From Pipra filicauda (lineage: Eukaryota; Chordata; Aves; Passeriformes; Pipridae), in assembly GCF_003945595.2 (NCBI RefSeq), contig NW_024103874.1, positions 2,676,001-2,740,000 of the forward strand: 64,000 nt of DNA. Reading direction: 5' to 3'. Both the position numbers and the translations under genes were made by a program. Shown one piece after another: positions 12,901-26,595 of this stretch. A model generated the notes under the pieces. That model was not told the DNA's origin. It was given only the letters and a program-made list of their open reading frames with translations, and did no database searches. Position 1 is the first letter of the stretch, and each line of letters opens with the position of its first letter.

Positions 12901-15900
12901 CTTCACCGCCTTTTCCAAATAAACTTTGTTATCCTCTTATGTAAAACACTAAGATATTCCAAGTGGCAAAGAGCTTTATACACAGCTTCACTTAAAAGCA
13001 AAAACATAAAACATGTTTTGTTCTGCAGTCACAGAAATTCCAGTCATTTATAACAATGAATGGGCAATGTCAAAGGAACATATGGTATTTTTAGCTCTGC
13101 TTCATTACCCAATGTTGTAAATGAATCCTGAAGACTTGTAATGTCTAAAAGCTTTCTCAGAGAAGAAAGGCTTTTCCTGCATAGTCTTGATTAAAGTCAG
13201 ACTGTTCCTGTGCAGAGGCTCAGTAAACTGCACCAAGCAGGGAGGGAAAGATGAGAAGTCAGACCTGTACAAATGATAAAATGACAGCAAAAACAGGGCT
13301 GTGAAAGCAGACTGTGCCTTGAGAAGAGAAGGGATAGTGAGGAAGAGCATAGGGAGATGTGATTTCAGTGTCTGACCTGCTGTGCAGGAATTTAGGACTG
13401 AAGCTCCGTGTTAGAGACAGATAAGCCTGAGCTGACGTGACTGAAACAGGGCAGTGGAAGGCAGAATGATACCTGCCTATAAATGCCATGGAGCTCACAG
13501 GCACGTTTGATACCAACACCCTCTCTCAGTATGTTCCACAACATTCTTTTCCTCTTGTGTTTGCTGTCTGAATCCGTTTGACCTGCCAGTGGGTTTGGTT
13601 TACGAAGAAGTTGACCTTTCTTTCTGTTTCCTCTCTTACTGCACAAGATCCTTGACCTGGTTTGCTCTGCTCAGTCTAGACATGTGCCAAAGTATGAGGG
13701 ATCTGGCTTGTTCTCAACAAACTTACAGCATTTCAGAATGAAGGATGGGCTTCTGCAGGAGCTTCCCCCGTTGTTTCTAAATATTTCATAGGTAGCTTCA
13801 AGCAGAGATTCAGTTTGGATGTATAGGAAGGAACAGGCAATGGAGGAACATATTAACTTGGAATAGCGTGGATCAGCATGGCAAGCACTGAACACCCAGT
13901 TCTTACAAAAGCCTGTGGATTTTAAAGTTCCTTGGAACATCACAGGACCAAATCCAAATTCTGTCTAGACCAGTGAAATTCAACACCATCATTACACACA
14001 ACAATCCCCAAAGTCAACAGCAGTCTGAAATCTCGGCAAACGCCGACGAACAATTACATGAATTTCAAGACAGTGATATGGAAATCCTAAAATATCTTCA
14101 TTTTTATTACCCTCATAAGTAATCTCTTTTTGCAGCTGAGATATTGGCCCTTCCTCTATTAGTTCCCATGGAGGTTTCTGGCACAAAGAAGCTTTCAGGA
14201 GATTTTTGTGGCTTTTTAGTGGTCTACCCCAAAACACACATAGGCTCCCTCCTAGGGAAGCAGTTATTATAATATTGTGGGGGGTTCTTGTTTCCAGCTC
14301 TCCATGACTCATGCAAGCAGCTGAGAACACAGTTAAAATATGAGAGCTGAAAAGAAACTGAGAAGAGGGAGTAGTTATTCCACTTCTCTTTCTCTTGGAA
14401 GAACTAAAAAATACATAAATTTAGGTCAGACAGGGTAAAAATATTCCATGCTGGTTTTCCTTCCATGCTATTTGGGCTTTGTGAAACTTAAAAAAACAGG
14501 CCCAGGATATGGTTGAAGTGAACAAGACTATGATTTACTTGTTTAATAAAAAGCTCATGCGTTGAAATAGAAATTCAGTTCATATTCTATGGTGGTTTTA
14601 AAACGATGGTTTTGTCACAGATCTGGTTATCCCCTTTGCGTAAAAAATAATAAATTAAAAATTAAAAACATAAGAAAACAAGAGGAGAAAGTCAAATATT
14701 CTTGCTGATGAAAGGCAAATGTTAGAAAAACATTCATTAGAGGTTTCCATCTCAAAAACATGTCCCGAATGAAAATCAAGAGCTGGAGACCAAAGAACTG
14801 CCAGGGGTTGTTAGTTTAAAAATGTGAATTTAAAACTTGTGGCCAGTAAAATTAACAAAACTTGTCTGTGCAAAGAAAGAGCCCACTGCCATGCTTTACC
14901 TTTGGAATGGGGAGCTATTTTTTGTTCTTTTGCATAAACCCTGGCCAGAAGAATAGAAGTGTAATCATGTGCTCCCTGAACACTCAGTATTGTAGAATCT
15001 CATCAGTTGGGGTTTTTTTACACCATTACATTATAAACTGAAGCCTGTGAATGTAGAACCAGTCTCACCTTGCCTGTTCAGGATTTTGAGCAGCAGTTTC
15101 TGGATGTAGGTGAAACACAGTGCAGAGAGGGTTTGTTGTCCCAAGGCAAATCTAAGTTGCTCCACATCCACCGTGCTGGCCCCAACCACTGGGTTTTCTT
15201 GACAAAGCCACGGGAAAAACTATTAGTAGGAAAATCTTGTGCAACTCAGAGTTGCTCCAGCCCCTCCTGCTTGATCCAGAGGCTGGCCCAGGGTGGAGCA
15301 GGATAACTCCTGGTGCATCTGCCACATGGTGACACTTGGGGAAACATCCCAGCAGTCGTGAGATATGTGGGGAACTTCCACCAATGATGTCGTAGACTTT
15401 TAAATGCAAATGCTACTTTTAAAATATCAAAAAAACCATTTCTCAGCAGTTATGATTTACATTTTAGTTCAGCTCATGGCATTCTTTGTACCTGCTTTGA
15501 ATGGGTTTGTGTGCTACCTCCTCCTCCTCCGTGTGTTTCCATTTAAGGTGGAACCACTGCAACCATTAAACATCCTGCTTGTTCATACTGTTGCCTAATA
15601 TTCCTAGAGACAGGAACCATCTGCAGACACATTGCTGAGGTTTGTTCTCTGACCTTTGCAGTTGTTGTAAGCAGTACAACCTAACTAGCCCATCAATATT
15701 AAAATAGGCTTTAAGACATATCTCTCTTGTTCTTTCAAATGTAACCATTTCAATAATTGATCATGGGGCATTTTTGGACTTGTTTTTAGCAACAATTGTC
15801 TAGTTTGTGTTGAAAGAATGAATACAAAACTCAGTTCTTGCACTGAACTACACAAAAACTCACTCCAACTAAGAAACCAGTACAACTCTGGTTAAATGCA

Positions 15901-18032
15901 GAGCCCTTTCTCCACTAAATTCAGTGTACTATAAACCCTAGGAAAGAAGCTGAAAGAAATTCATCCATCTGTGTGTTAAATTGGCTGTTCTGTCACAACC
16001 ACAGCATCATTCTAGCAAGTTTGAAATTACCATTATATGTTAATTTATGCATAGCATTTTCATTGATGCTAAAATGTGTGGCTGAAAGGCTCTAGGAAGG
16101 TATCTGCCATTCTGGACATAGGGATATATAACAGACATAAGGACATTTCAAATAAGCTTTAGGATGGGCTAAAACACAATACAAGGGAACTTTGACTTTA
16201 CCAGAAATTTAAAAGACAAGGTGTTGCTGCAAATTAGTGACTTTGGGTACCAACAACTCACAGGAATTTGCATGTCGGATTAGGGGTTTTTTAATGTTGT
16301 AAATTAGTAAGAGAAATAACGATCTTTATCCTTCCTCTGGAAAGAAAATAGGGGAATTCTTAGTTTGGTTTTGGAAGGATGATTGTTCAGGTTGGTTGGT
16401 ATTTTTGTTATAGTGAAGAATCTTGTTTCCTTTGCACTTTGTAAGGAGAGAGCTCGTTCTCTGTTGAGTTGGAGTCACAAGATCACACCACTTAACAAAT
16501 GCACCAGAAGGTGTTGAGTCCTCAGCACCAGCTGCTCACAGACCCACTTCTACCCCTGCCTTTCTTGCTAATGCAGACACACCAATAAATCACATTAGCA
16601 AAAGGAATTGCAGTTACTTCCATGGTTGTTCCCCCTGCTTGGCTGCTGGGTGACAGGGAGAGTTAATGGACAGACACTGCTGTTCTCCTGCCAAATTCTC
16701 ATTTTGTTGTTGCCATTTGGGATATTGTCTCTCTATTCTTCTACACAGGGCAAGGATTACAACTCAGGAGTTTGTTTTTCCTAGTCTTGTAACAGAAGAA
16801 GGAAACAACCTGGAATGGAGTCATTCCAAGAGCTGCAGAGGAGACAGCTTCATGTATTTTGAGTAATTTCCCTGTTTTTTCTTGCTCTGGAGAGCCTGCC
16901 ATTCCCATTAGGAATAGATTGTGGTCTTGGTTCAGACAAACAGTGATAATCACTACAGTAAATCTGATAAGCAATTATTTCTCTTGGCCCTTGACCAGTG
17001 AGAAATTTCATTTTAGAAGGCATGTTGCAGTTTGGTCAGATCAGTGTTGTAAAGCCCTTACTGAGCCTTGAGATGGTCCCATGCTAAGGCTCCTGTTGAC
17101 TTCAATGCAGGATTGAACAGGTGAGAAGTGCCATTGCCCTTGGGGACTTGGTAGCTGTGACTCTGCACTCTGTGTGTGCCCAAATGTGCCTTTACAGAGG
17201 TGCTGAGGGCACCAGAACGTTGTGGCACCTTTGCTGTCTTTTGAGAACTCTTGAGTATTTGGTATTATTGCTTCCTAAAAATACCAGTAGACAATGGGAT
17301 AAGTGAATCTTTTAAAAACAAAGCTCCCTTCAAAGTATTTCCTACATGTGTCTCTTATTTAAAGACTGCTGCATGCAGCAGGGCAAACCATCCCTAGAAA
17401 ATATTTAACCATTCATTCTTAGTGACATGACCTCCCAAGAAGGGGTTCATTACAGTTTACCTACCAATCAAGTGTGTAAATCATTGGTAGCTTTAAAACA
17501 AGTTTTACAAGGAGCCAAACTGGATGCATAACCTTAGACAAAAGTTGAATTCAGTCACTGTGCCTGTTTTCTATCTGCCTTTCCCTGTAGCTGTTCTGGT
17601 TTATGTCATATTTTTGTTGTCTAAGGATTTCTTCCAAATCTCTGTCCTATTCTGGAGTATGCACAGGGACTGTTGAATAATGTGTATTTGTTGCCAGTGG
17701 GTGCAAGGAAAGTGAAAGTGCAAAGCAGCAGGAGTGATAAAGGAGAAAACAAAACAAAAGGCAGATGCTCTTGCATTTCACAGAGCAGAAAGAGTGTTTT
17801 CCATCTGCAGCAGTGGCACTGAACAGTGACAGAGCACCAACAGAGCTGTGGTGTGTTTGAGGGAAGAAGGAAATTATGCATTAAATTACAAAGCCATAAA
17901 AGTGCACAAGACATGAGAATTTGATTATTTCGCAAATAGACAAGTTTGGGATGGTTATAAAGTGAGAGCTGATTGTATGTCTGAGAGACATAGACTCCTA
18001 TAAACTGAAGAAATTCAAAACAGATCAGTCCT

Positions 18033-18131
18033 GGGCCATGAATCCCAGAAAAAAAGCAATACATGGGGCCATGAATCCCAGAAAAAAAGCAATGCATGGG
18101 GCCATGAATCCCAGAAAAAAAGCAGTGCGTG
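18033..18131. repeat. Minisatellite, three copies of a 33-bp unit
   Basis: Three head-to-tail copies begin at 18033, 18066 and 18099, each starting GGGCCATGAATCCC followed by AGAAAAAAAGC. They differ only in the last few bases of each unit. Because 33 is a multiple of three, the minus strand shows a repeated 11-residue pattern in one open frame. I regard that as a by-product, not a gene. Confidence 0.9.
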
Positions 18132-19944
18132 GGTCCCTGTTAGCAAAGGTGATGCTCTTACACCGAAGGCTTCCCTGAGTCCCTCCAAAGGCAGCTGCTG
18201 TCAGGGATGAGCTGCAGTGCATGGATTTGAAGGTGCCTCTTGGAGACAGCACAGGGTGTGTTCCAGTCTGCAGACTCCCTGAGGAAGCTATAAAAAACAT
18301 CCTTGCAACAGGTTTGCAGCAAAGCTACAGCTAATTAAACAACTGCAGGTGATGAAACGCTGCTCCTGCAGTGCAGACAACAGCTTTACTACTATGAGGA
18401 CATGGCAAGCCTAATCCAAGCCCTTCCTGTGCTTCCCGGCTCTGGCTCCCTGTGTCCTGCAGAGCAGCATCTCTCCAAGAGGCTTGGGGAAACTGCCCAG
18501 CACTGGGAATTTCTGATGTGTCTGTGGTCCAAACCCCCTTGCAGCTGCAGGAGGGACACGCTTGGCACAGCTCCTGGTCCTCTGCAGAGGCAGTGCCCAT
18601 TTCAATGGATTTTTATTTGATTTGAATGGATTTTTTGTGACTCTGAGGAGATGCTGCTCTGCTGCCTGAGCCAGCTCTCCCTGGGTGACGGGCATACAAA
18701 TGGCGAGGGTCCCCCCTCAAAAGCAGATCTTGTACAGGCTCAGGTAAGCGAATTAACGGTGATTACACGGCAATCCTTCATTAGCCTCATTTTCTTATTG
18801 TTACTTAGCTCCTTCTTACCGAGGTAAAGCATGTTGGGGGTTCCTTTGTGCAAACACTGACAAACTGATTCTGTTAATGAACTGCTAATGTCACACCGTG
18901 CATTGTAAATCACAGCAAGTGGTGCTGGGACTGACACAATGATCCAAAAGCCTGAAAGGTTTCTGATTAATGTCCCTACACCTTGGCTCACTTGGTGGTA
19001 ATGCTGTTAGGTGATATGTTAACTTCCCAAAGGAACGTTTTCTGAAAGAAATCACAGATTTCAAGCATACAAGGAGTATTTTTATCTAAGAGATTTAGCT
19101 GGAGTTGCCACTTCCCTGCTCTCTTTCCTTTGATAAGCATAATCTGTTTCCCCGTTCCTTTCAGTGAAAGCTCGTTTTAAAATCCAAATACTTTGAAGGG
19201 AGGCTCAGCATGACAGAATGGAAATAAACTTCCCTGGAAGCACAGCCCCCTCCCACCACCCACAAATTGTGTTTTGGGTTTTTTTTCCCCTTCAATTAAA
19301 GAAAAATGTTAAATCATAATTTAACACACTAAAGAGCAGTGGAAATTATAGAACAAGGACAAATGGCAAACATTTGAGCATGAAGTGAAAATGGAAGCTC
19401 AGACTCTGGAGACCACACAGTAAATCTGCATTTTCATGCAGGGAAGTACAACAACCTAATCAGGATTCATCCCACCAGCTAAAAGAAAAGTGATTGAGCC
19501 CAAGAACAGCCTTTACTCAGTGGAAGCTGAACCCAGAGCTGTTTCTGTTTTCCCCTTTCTGCCATTTATCTTTGCATTTTCCCCCTGCCTTCAAGTACCT
19601 CTATGAATCTGAAGTCTGCACAAATTTCCTGTGCCAAATTTCCCCCCCAGGTAACTCAAGGAATGTTGTAGTTACTATGTGGATGAACCTGGCCCACTGT
19701 CCGTCTGCTTCCTTAGGAGGTGAAACTATTGGGTGAGATGAAATCCAAGGTGGGAAATCAAGAACATAAAGGATTACAATGAGAGATAAGAACTCAAGCC
19801 ATTTTTACCTACACCACTGACCAGACAAACTCCAAAAATTTGGATAGATAAATGGCTGAGTTTCCACATCAATCCCGTAATTTCCCTACTTTGTTTCAAT
19901 ATTTTTCTGGTGTAACAAATATGATGTGTCAGAGTAAAAATCCA

Positions 19945-19996
19945 AGTCATGGATTTTTAAGTCATGATCCAAAAGTCATGATCCAAGTCATGATCC
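19945..19996. repeat. Short tandem repeat of AGTCATGATCC
   Basis: Three exact copies of AGTCATGATCC start at 19960, 19974 and 19986. A degenerate AGTCATGGAT copy starts at 19945. The spacing is 14 and 12 bases. The unit contains the palindrome TCATGA. Confidence 0.75.
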
Positions 19997-22900
19997 AAAA
20001 TCAACTTATAATTACATTCAATAATCTACTACAGGTACCTTGCCTTTTCTAAATAACTAAACAGCTAGAAAGTAGGTTTTCTGTTTTACAAAGGATTCTC
20101 TGTAAATTTTTTCCAAACCAACCCAAAACAATATTGAAACATTCATGGCTTCAAATACAAAATCCCTTCAAAAATTAAATAAATTTCAGGTTCATAAAAA
20201 GCTTTTTTTCTCCTGTCTGATCTTAATTTCTAATTTCTAACAGTCATTCAGAATTGGGAAAATGAAAATACTCTTATGCTCAAAAAACTGAAATGGAAAC
20301 TTCAAACTGGAACATTCTGCTGCAGTTTTCTTTCAAAGAGAGTCAAGAAAGAGAGAGTGTCTGCAGAAATGCAGGTGACAGAAAACATTTTTAGAACAAG
20401 GAAGAGCTCCATCACAGGAAACATCTAACTAGTGCAATAAAAAACTCCTCAGTTTGAATTCTCTGGAACATAACAGAAGTGTTCAAAGGCTCCCAGACAC
20501 AAGTGATTTACCCCTATCCTGCATATTCAATCACTGAGATCAGTTCTTTATCTTTTAGGATGCTAAACTAAAGAAAAGGGGGATTGTTCCTGCTGGTAAT
20601 TCTCCTTCAAAAAACTCAGGATAGTCCTTAGTCTGAAACCAAGACCACCTTTCTGCCCTCTTTGCCCTGCAGGTTTCTTTCACTAGATAACAAATACTCT
20701 CTGTAAGGATCACCCCTCACAAGTGTCTGGGTCCCTCACACTTTTTAGAGGCAGATATGAGTTCTAGGCAGCACTGAAAGTCCCCAAAAGGTCATTTTGA
20801 TTCCACTCCCTGTCTCCACCCTCTGCAATGGACCAAGGGGAACCTGTTTTCACTCTGTATCTGAGTTGCAAAGGCAGATGCAATGACAGTAAAGGGGAAA
20901 ACATGCAGAGCTGCATCACAAACCAGTTCATCAGCAAACAGAGCACGCCTGCCTTACAAATTTGCCTGCAGCTCCTGTCTGCTGTGTTATTTTTAAACTG
21001 CCTGCAGGTTGCAGATTTTTCAGTGGTCCTTCTCCTGCCAGTGTACACAAAGGATTTAGCAAGGCACAAGTTTCATTACCATGAATTTAAGTTACCAAAA
21101 TTCCCAGCACATTAAAATTCAGCATCCTTCATCTTCCCACAAAGTTCTTGCTGCATTTGTGTAGTCACAAGAGGACATCCCATGCCTCTTACAGCCTCCC
21201 TCTGTGGCCAAGGTCAGTGTAACTCAGCTCTGCATCCCTGATGTTCCCAACTGCCATCCATCAGCCTGCAGTTGCTGTCATCAGCAACCCAGGGATCAAG
21301 CTACAGACTCTTTGGCTCATCATGGAAACCCCAAGAAGATGGACCCAACTCACTGAACCCAGTGCTCAATTTAACAGCACTGCCATGTCATCTCAGCCCC
21401 AGCTGCTGTACAAATGAGGGCTGTGGGCAGGCACAGGGCACTTTTCCATCACACACCCAGGACACAACTCACAGAACTCGCAGCAAACCTGCCCCACTCC
21501 TGGAATAAGAGTCAGGATTTGACACGTGGGAGAGTTTCTATGTGCAGAATATCTTCACAACCATCACACAAATCCTACAGGGAAAGGACTAACAGGAAGA
21601 GTGGTCTATTTATGGCACCACGGTATTTTAAAGAAGAAAGCAAGGGGGTGTTTTTCAGAAACACCAATTGCCACAATTGCTGCTGATGTGAACAGAAGCT
21701 GCTCAGACTTTCTGAGGGGTCAGACCCTGCAGCCAAATGTAATGAATATTATGGTTTGTTTGCTTCTTCTCTGTTGCCTGGTTGATCCTGCAGCCCAGGG
21801 CTGCTCTGCAGAGCAGGACCCGTCAGTTTGGAGCCTTTCCCCTCATCTGATTTGGGAGTCTCAGACATTAAATCATTCACACTTGGCCACTGTTAGGAGT
21901 TCTAGAAATACTCCAGCTGGGAGAAGCACTTGCCCAGCATCATCAGAGGGGCACAGCCACACTCACTTGCACCCCTTTGACACACATGGAGCAGAGGACA
22001 AGTGTGTGATATCCGAGGGCTTTGTTTTGGAGCTGGAGCTCCAGCACAGCAGCCTGTGCCCTCAGTGGGGCACAGCAGAGAATTTAAAGTAATTTTGATG
22101 TAAACAGCCAATAAGCTTCAGTCAGAGCACTCAGCTCCCCACAGGGCTGACCATGGGACCAACTGGTCTGTCTTGGCAGTGAGGACACTGAGGGCAGTGA
22201 GGACAGTCAGGTCCCTGGGCTGAGGGTTAATCTTGTGCTCACTGGCCCCTGACAACAACCGCCCCTCAACCTTCCCCATTACACAGGACTTAAGCTGTTG
22301 CTCCTTTCCCCTGCTGGTTTGGAGAGTCAGGGGTTGGCTCTCGGCTGTTTATATTTTGCAGACATCCTCTGTAATTGCATGGCCTGGCCCCAGGCTCTCA
22401 GGCTCTGGGAGGAATAACCACATTATTCCACAGAACAGTTAGCATAATTAAAATATTGACTGCAGATTAAAAAAATGTGCTGAATATTTCACAGAGTGGT
22501 TGGAGGGTTGGCAAGCCTTGGCAGCTTGTTGGCTGCAGGAGCTGGCTGATATTTAGGCACTCCTTCTCCTTCAGCATTCACTGCTGTACGTGGGAACTGC
22601 TTTTTGTGCTGTCAACTTCTTATCTCCCAGGCAGCCAACCCACAACCAGGAAAAGATGAACTGACTGGAAATGAGGTGCTCCAAGGCTTTCTTGTGATTC
22701 TTATTGCCAGTGAGACCATTTCCTTGTTATTTCTGATTTCAGGACATCTGTCTTGCTGTGTCTCTATCTATTTATATTTGTGTCCATCTCTCCAAATGCA
22801 AAGTATAGGAACTGCATATGGTGAGAATGTACCAGGTGATAAATCCATTTGCTTAAGAACTGTTTGTACCATAAGAGAAGCATTAATAAAGTTAAAAAGC

Positions 22901-25563
22901 CCACAAAAACCTCCATTGGAACATTTGGTTTAGTTTCTATTCCTTCTTAGACATTTGATTTCTATCTGTGTTTCCTCTGTTATCCAAGTCTAAGGCACAA
23001 AATCCTTACATTTCCACAGCCAAGAGGGCAGAAGGGGGTGGAAGAAACCCAACTGGCAGGGCTGGAAAAACCAAAGAAAGACTGATTGCTATAGGGCATA
23101 TATGTTGAAGTTTATATTTAAATGTTTGATGTCTTTGCAATCTCTCCCCATTCTCTAATTTTTGTGGGAATATCTGGGATGATAAGCATTGCTAAAGACA
23201 CACAGGTTTGGGTTTCAAGGACTTCTTTGTCTTTGTACATCCCCTATCTGGCAAAAAGGTGAAATGATCTCATGCTGCCAGTGTTAAACAAAACATGTGG
23301 ATGATGTCTAAAGCGCTTTGCAGACACCTACATCCTGAACAGAGTGCTGTAACTTGCCAAGGTACTCCTTTAAATCAGCTTCTTATTTAATCTTCACTTA
23401 CATGCTTGAGAAACCCCTGGAATGGAGGAGCAGCAGGGCAGTCTCACAGGCAAGGACCAGGGAGAGCTGAGCTGAGCCTGTCCTGCTCCTCTGCAGCTTC
23501 CAGGGACAAGGCTGTGATTTCCAGTCTGATCTACAGCTCTTTTGAGATGAGTTAATTCTGTGAACATTTCTATTCCCACTCAAGAGATGTCACAAGAAAT
23601 GGTCAAATGCTATTTTCTGAGGCTTCTATCACAGCTTTAAAGTGATCATAATAGCATATTAATAGGAGATCTACTCAGCCATTTTCCATTCTCATTGCCA
23701 TTGCTGTAATCAAGAGTAGCTCTACTGCTTCAAAGCTTATTTCTATGATACTTCTCATGTTTGAATGTGCTGTTAGGAAAGGAGAAGGATATCTTGGCAC
23801 TCCAGCTGTGTTCTGTAGGCTACTGCCTTTCTTCTGGGCTATTTTCTGCTCTCAACTTAATAGTGACCTCCCAACTGTAAATGATAAATCTCACCTTGGG
23901 TAGACACCATACTTTCAAAGGCAAAAATGTATTTTTATGTACGTTTTCAATATTTCGTAAATTAAACCCCAAGATAAACTCAGTGGGATGAGAGAAAAGG
24001 TGCTCTAAATTCAGTACAAAAAAGAGAATTTCACTGGGCAGGCACGATGTGTGTGTGGGGAACTGTTACAGCTTTTCTCTGCTCTCATAGTTCACGTGGC
24101 CAAGATTTTAGTTTGTCTCCACTGAATGATTCATCTCTATTACCAGTATTTTCAAAATTAAATGGAAGAGGAGGAATGTGTTCATTCCCCTGCTGTGTTT
24201 AATAATCTTCCAAAAATTGTTTCCTGTTTACTTGGAAATCCCCACCTCCATGCTGTGATTTAGACATTTTCACCCTGTTAACTCAAAAGCAAAGCCTAGA
24301 AGATGCTGTAGAGTTTTTCTCTTGCAGTCATAAAGCAATTTGTGATAAGTGTTGATGTTCCAGGGGAAAATTACTTGGAAATGTACATAAGTTCACAGCT
24401 TCACGTTGCTCATTTAAATCATAACTGATTGTTGAAAAGAAAATACAAATTGTTGTTAGTTTTTACTCATGTAATTTATCTGATGGGAGCTTCTCTTTCA
24501 ACAATTACTGTGTTGGTGCTCAGTATAGACATCAATAACCCCATTTATGGGGCTGTGCTGGTTTCCTCCATGGTACTGGTTAGCACACAACTCTGAATAC
24601 TCTGTGTGCATTGTTTCATGCAAGGCTTGTCTATAAGCAAAAATTACAGTGTATTTTCAAGACAAAATATTAAAAATACCTAAATTGATTTTCCAGCTGA
24701 AGCATTATCTCTAAATTGCTGTGGCTTGGCTGGACAAAGGGAAAGAATTTTTCCCTTAGCTTCCTCAAGGAATAAATTTTCACCAAAGTTCTAAGATTTT
24801 ACTTATGTAGCACATATCAAACAAACTATTCTTATATAAAAGATTTGCATTAGCTCACAAAAGTCAGTGTGTTCTGTGTTAGTTTATGTGAAGAGTTCAT
24901 TTAAAAGGCAGCAATATCCTGTGGCCTGAGAACAGAACTGGAAGCTGGGAATTCCAAAGGGACCTGAGCTTTTTCACACTTCCTCTCAGCTTTTCATAAA
25001 GGTCTGCATTTTTGTAAATGAACATTCCATTTCTCTGATTAACTGGAGGCCACATGGGCCTGATTTACAGATGTGTTAAATTCCTCCTGCTCCCACTAAA
25101 GCCACGGGGAGCTCTCAGCTCTCCAGGTTTCCAAAGGCTGTGATGCAGCTCCTGGGGGGGAGAGTGACACCATTGCCTTGGTGGGTACCAAGCATGGGCA
25201 AAGGTAGGGAAGGGATGGGAAAAGCATAAGGTGTACAAATTCAGCACATCCCCCTCTCTCTGGGCCTGGTAGCCCTGATGAACCTATGAGGGATGGCAGG
25301 AATGGAGATACTGAGATATTTGGCATCCAGACAGATTCTGTGCAAGGGTAAAGAGAGCAGCTGGTAGGAAGCTCTGGGCTGGCACAGAGAGGTTGGACAC
25401 CTCTGGCTGGTCTCCCTCAGCCTGGCCACTGGCTCCAGCAGTGCAGAGAGTTCCTTGCACTGCTTATCTGGGTGACAAGACTCTGCTTTTTATCTGGTGA
25501 GGCTCCACCTGCCTGCCCCTGGTAACTCAGTGTCCAACAGCCCTCTCTCCTCTTCCCTCCCAG

Positions 25564-25725
25564 ATGAGATGGAGCAATCCCCGGCAGTGCGCTCGGACTA
25601 CTTGGTCTCAGGGATTCGAACTCCACCAGTGAGGAGGAACAGCAAACTGGCAACACTGGGCAGGATCTTCAAACCATGGAAGTGGAGGAAAAAGAAAAAC
25701 GAGAAGCTAAAGCAGACGTCTGCAG
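25564..25725 (+). CDS. PHACTR3: PHACTR3 coding exon (internal start, basic region)
   Basis: This exon encodes the conserved N-terminal block of phosphatase and actin regulator 3. Acceptor CAG ends at 25563; donor GTAGGT starts at 25726. The exon is entered in phase 1: a G from the upstream exon completes an Asp codon. Its in-frame ATG at 25569 has a good Kozak context (G at -3 and +4), and I number residues from it. As I recall, this Met is the start of a shorter human isoform. Residues 11-34 ([20 protein letters not shown] and following) match human PHACTR3 nearly exactly. The basic run [14 protein letters not shown] (35-48) is the family's nuclear-localisation and membrane-associating region. 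PHACTR1 and PHACTR2 differ around this block, which favours PHACTR3. An out-of-frame ATG overlaps the exon's first three bases. The upstream coding exon of the long isoform is not in view. Confidence 0.93.
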
Positions 25726-26595
25726 GTAGGTTGGGAACAAGAGAGGGATGTGCACTGAGCAAAGCTTAGCTGGGTGAAACTTGCTTACATAGGACATGGT
25801 AAAGGTGACCTGATCTAAACCCAATTCAGAGATTTCAGCATTCAACAGGTTAATAACATGTAGGGCTACAAAGAGCCCATATGTGCTGACTTTCTATATA
25901 ATACAGTAGATTACATTTAGAAGAACAGGTCAAAACATGAGAGTGAAGCACAAGGCTTGCCACAGACTGCTTTCCATGGGCTCTGCCTTCTCCAAATAGG
26001 CTACACATTTATGGCCCCAAATACCATCACCCCTTTTATTTGGGGTGAAGATTATACAGGTCACAGTAACATTATGAGAAGTGACAGGAGGGAGCATGTG
26101 AAAAACCTTCCCTCCAGCAACTGTCCCTGGGGGGAAGGAGCCCAGCACACAGCACAGCATGTGCCTGCTGGTCTCCAGGGATGTCCCAGGAGATCAGTAA
26201 GGAGACAAACTCACTTGCCTTTTCCTAACACAGGATGGTGCAGTTCCCTCCACTTGCTCTGATATCCTGTGGGATATTCCTGAGGCAGCTCTAAGGTGCT
26301 GTGTTAAACAGCATGAAGGCTCCGATATCCCTGTTCCTCTGCACTCAGTGTGATCCAACAGCAGGTCACATCATAAACCTCAGCTCTACACAGGGGTCAT
26401 TTTACAGCTGGTTGAACAAAGGAAAAGGCACAAACAGGCTGAGCAGTCCATGCTCCCCAAAACAAAATCCTGGCAGTTCTTTCCAAGCACGCAGTAGCTG
26501 AGACTAGAGGGAATTCCCATATTGCATCTTTTTCACTCCGTTATATGAGTACTCTGTTCTTAACTGGAGCTGTGTTGTGCTATTACTTTGTGCAG
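25726..26595 (+). other. PHACTR3 intron, 870 bp, phase 1
   Basis: GT-AG intron (GTAGGT to TTTGTGCAG). I see no repeat, RNA gene or extra exon in it. Confidence 0.85.

Larger units (their letters stand above)
1..25563. other. Non-coding stretch upstream of the first recognised PHACTR3 exon
   Basis: I see no exon, RNA gene or recognisable transposon in these 25.5 kb. The DNA is AT-rich, and its open frames are short and match no family I know. It is either an upstream intron of PHACTR3 or, for the short isoform, 5' flank and first intron. The expected N-terminal exon of the long isoform, which in mammals encodes a segment of about 40 residues containing RSQSDPSVL, was looked for and not seen, so it probably lies to the left. 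The stretch ends in a good acceptor (pyrimidine-rich run then CAG at 25561-25563). The small repeats, palindromes and G-rich tracts inside it are listed separately. Confidence 0.6.

Noticed and set aside
17621..18097. Minus-strand frame with an 11-residue repeat that looks like a repeat protein
   Set aside because: The repeat comes directly from the 33-bp minisatellite. The rest shows no protein-like pattern.
21526..22092. Longest upstream open frame without a match, 188 codons, + strand
   Set aside because: No recognisable domain, low-complexity His/Ser/Cys-rich composition and no splice context. Frames of this length are expected by chance somewhere in 64 kb of moderately GC-rich DNA.
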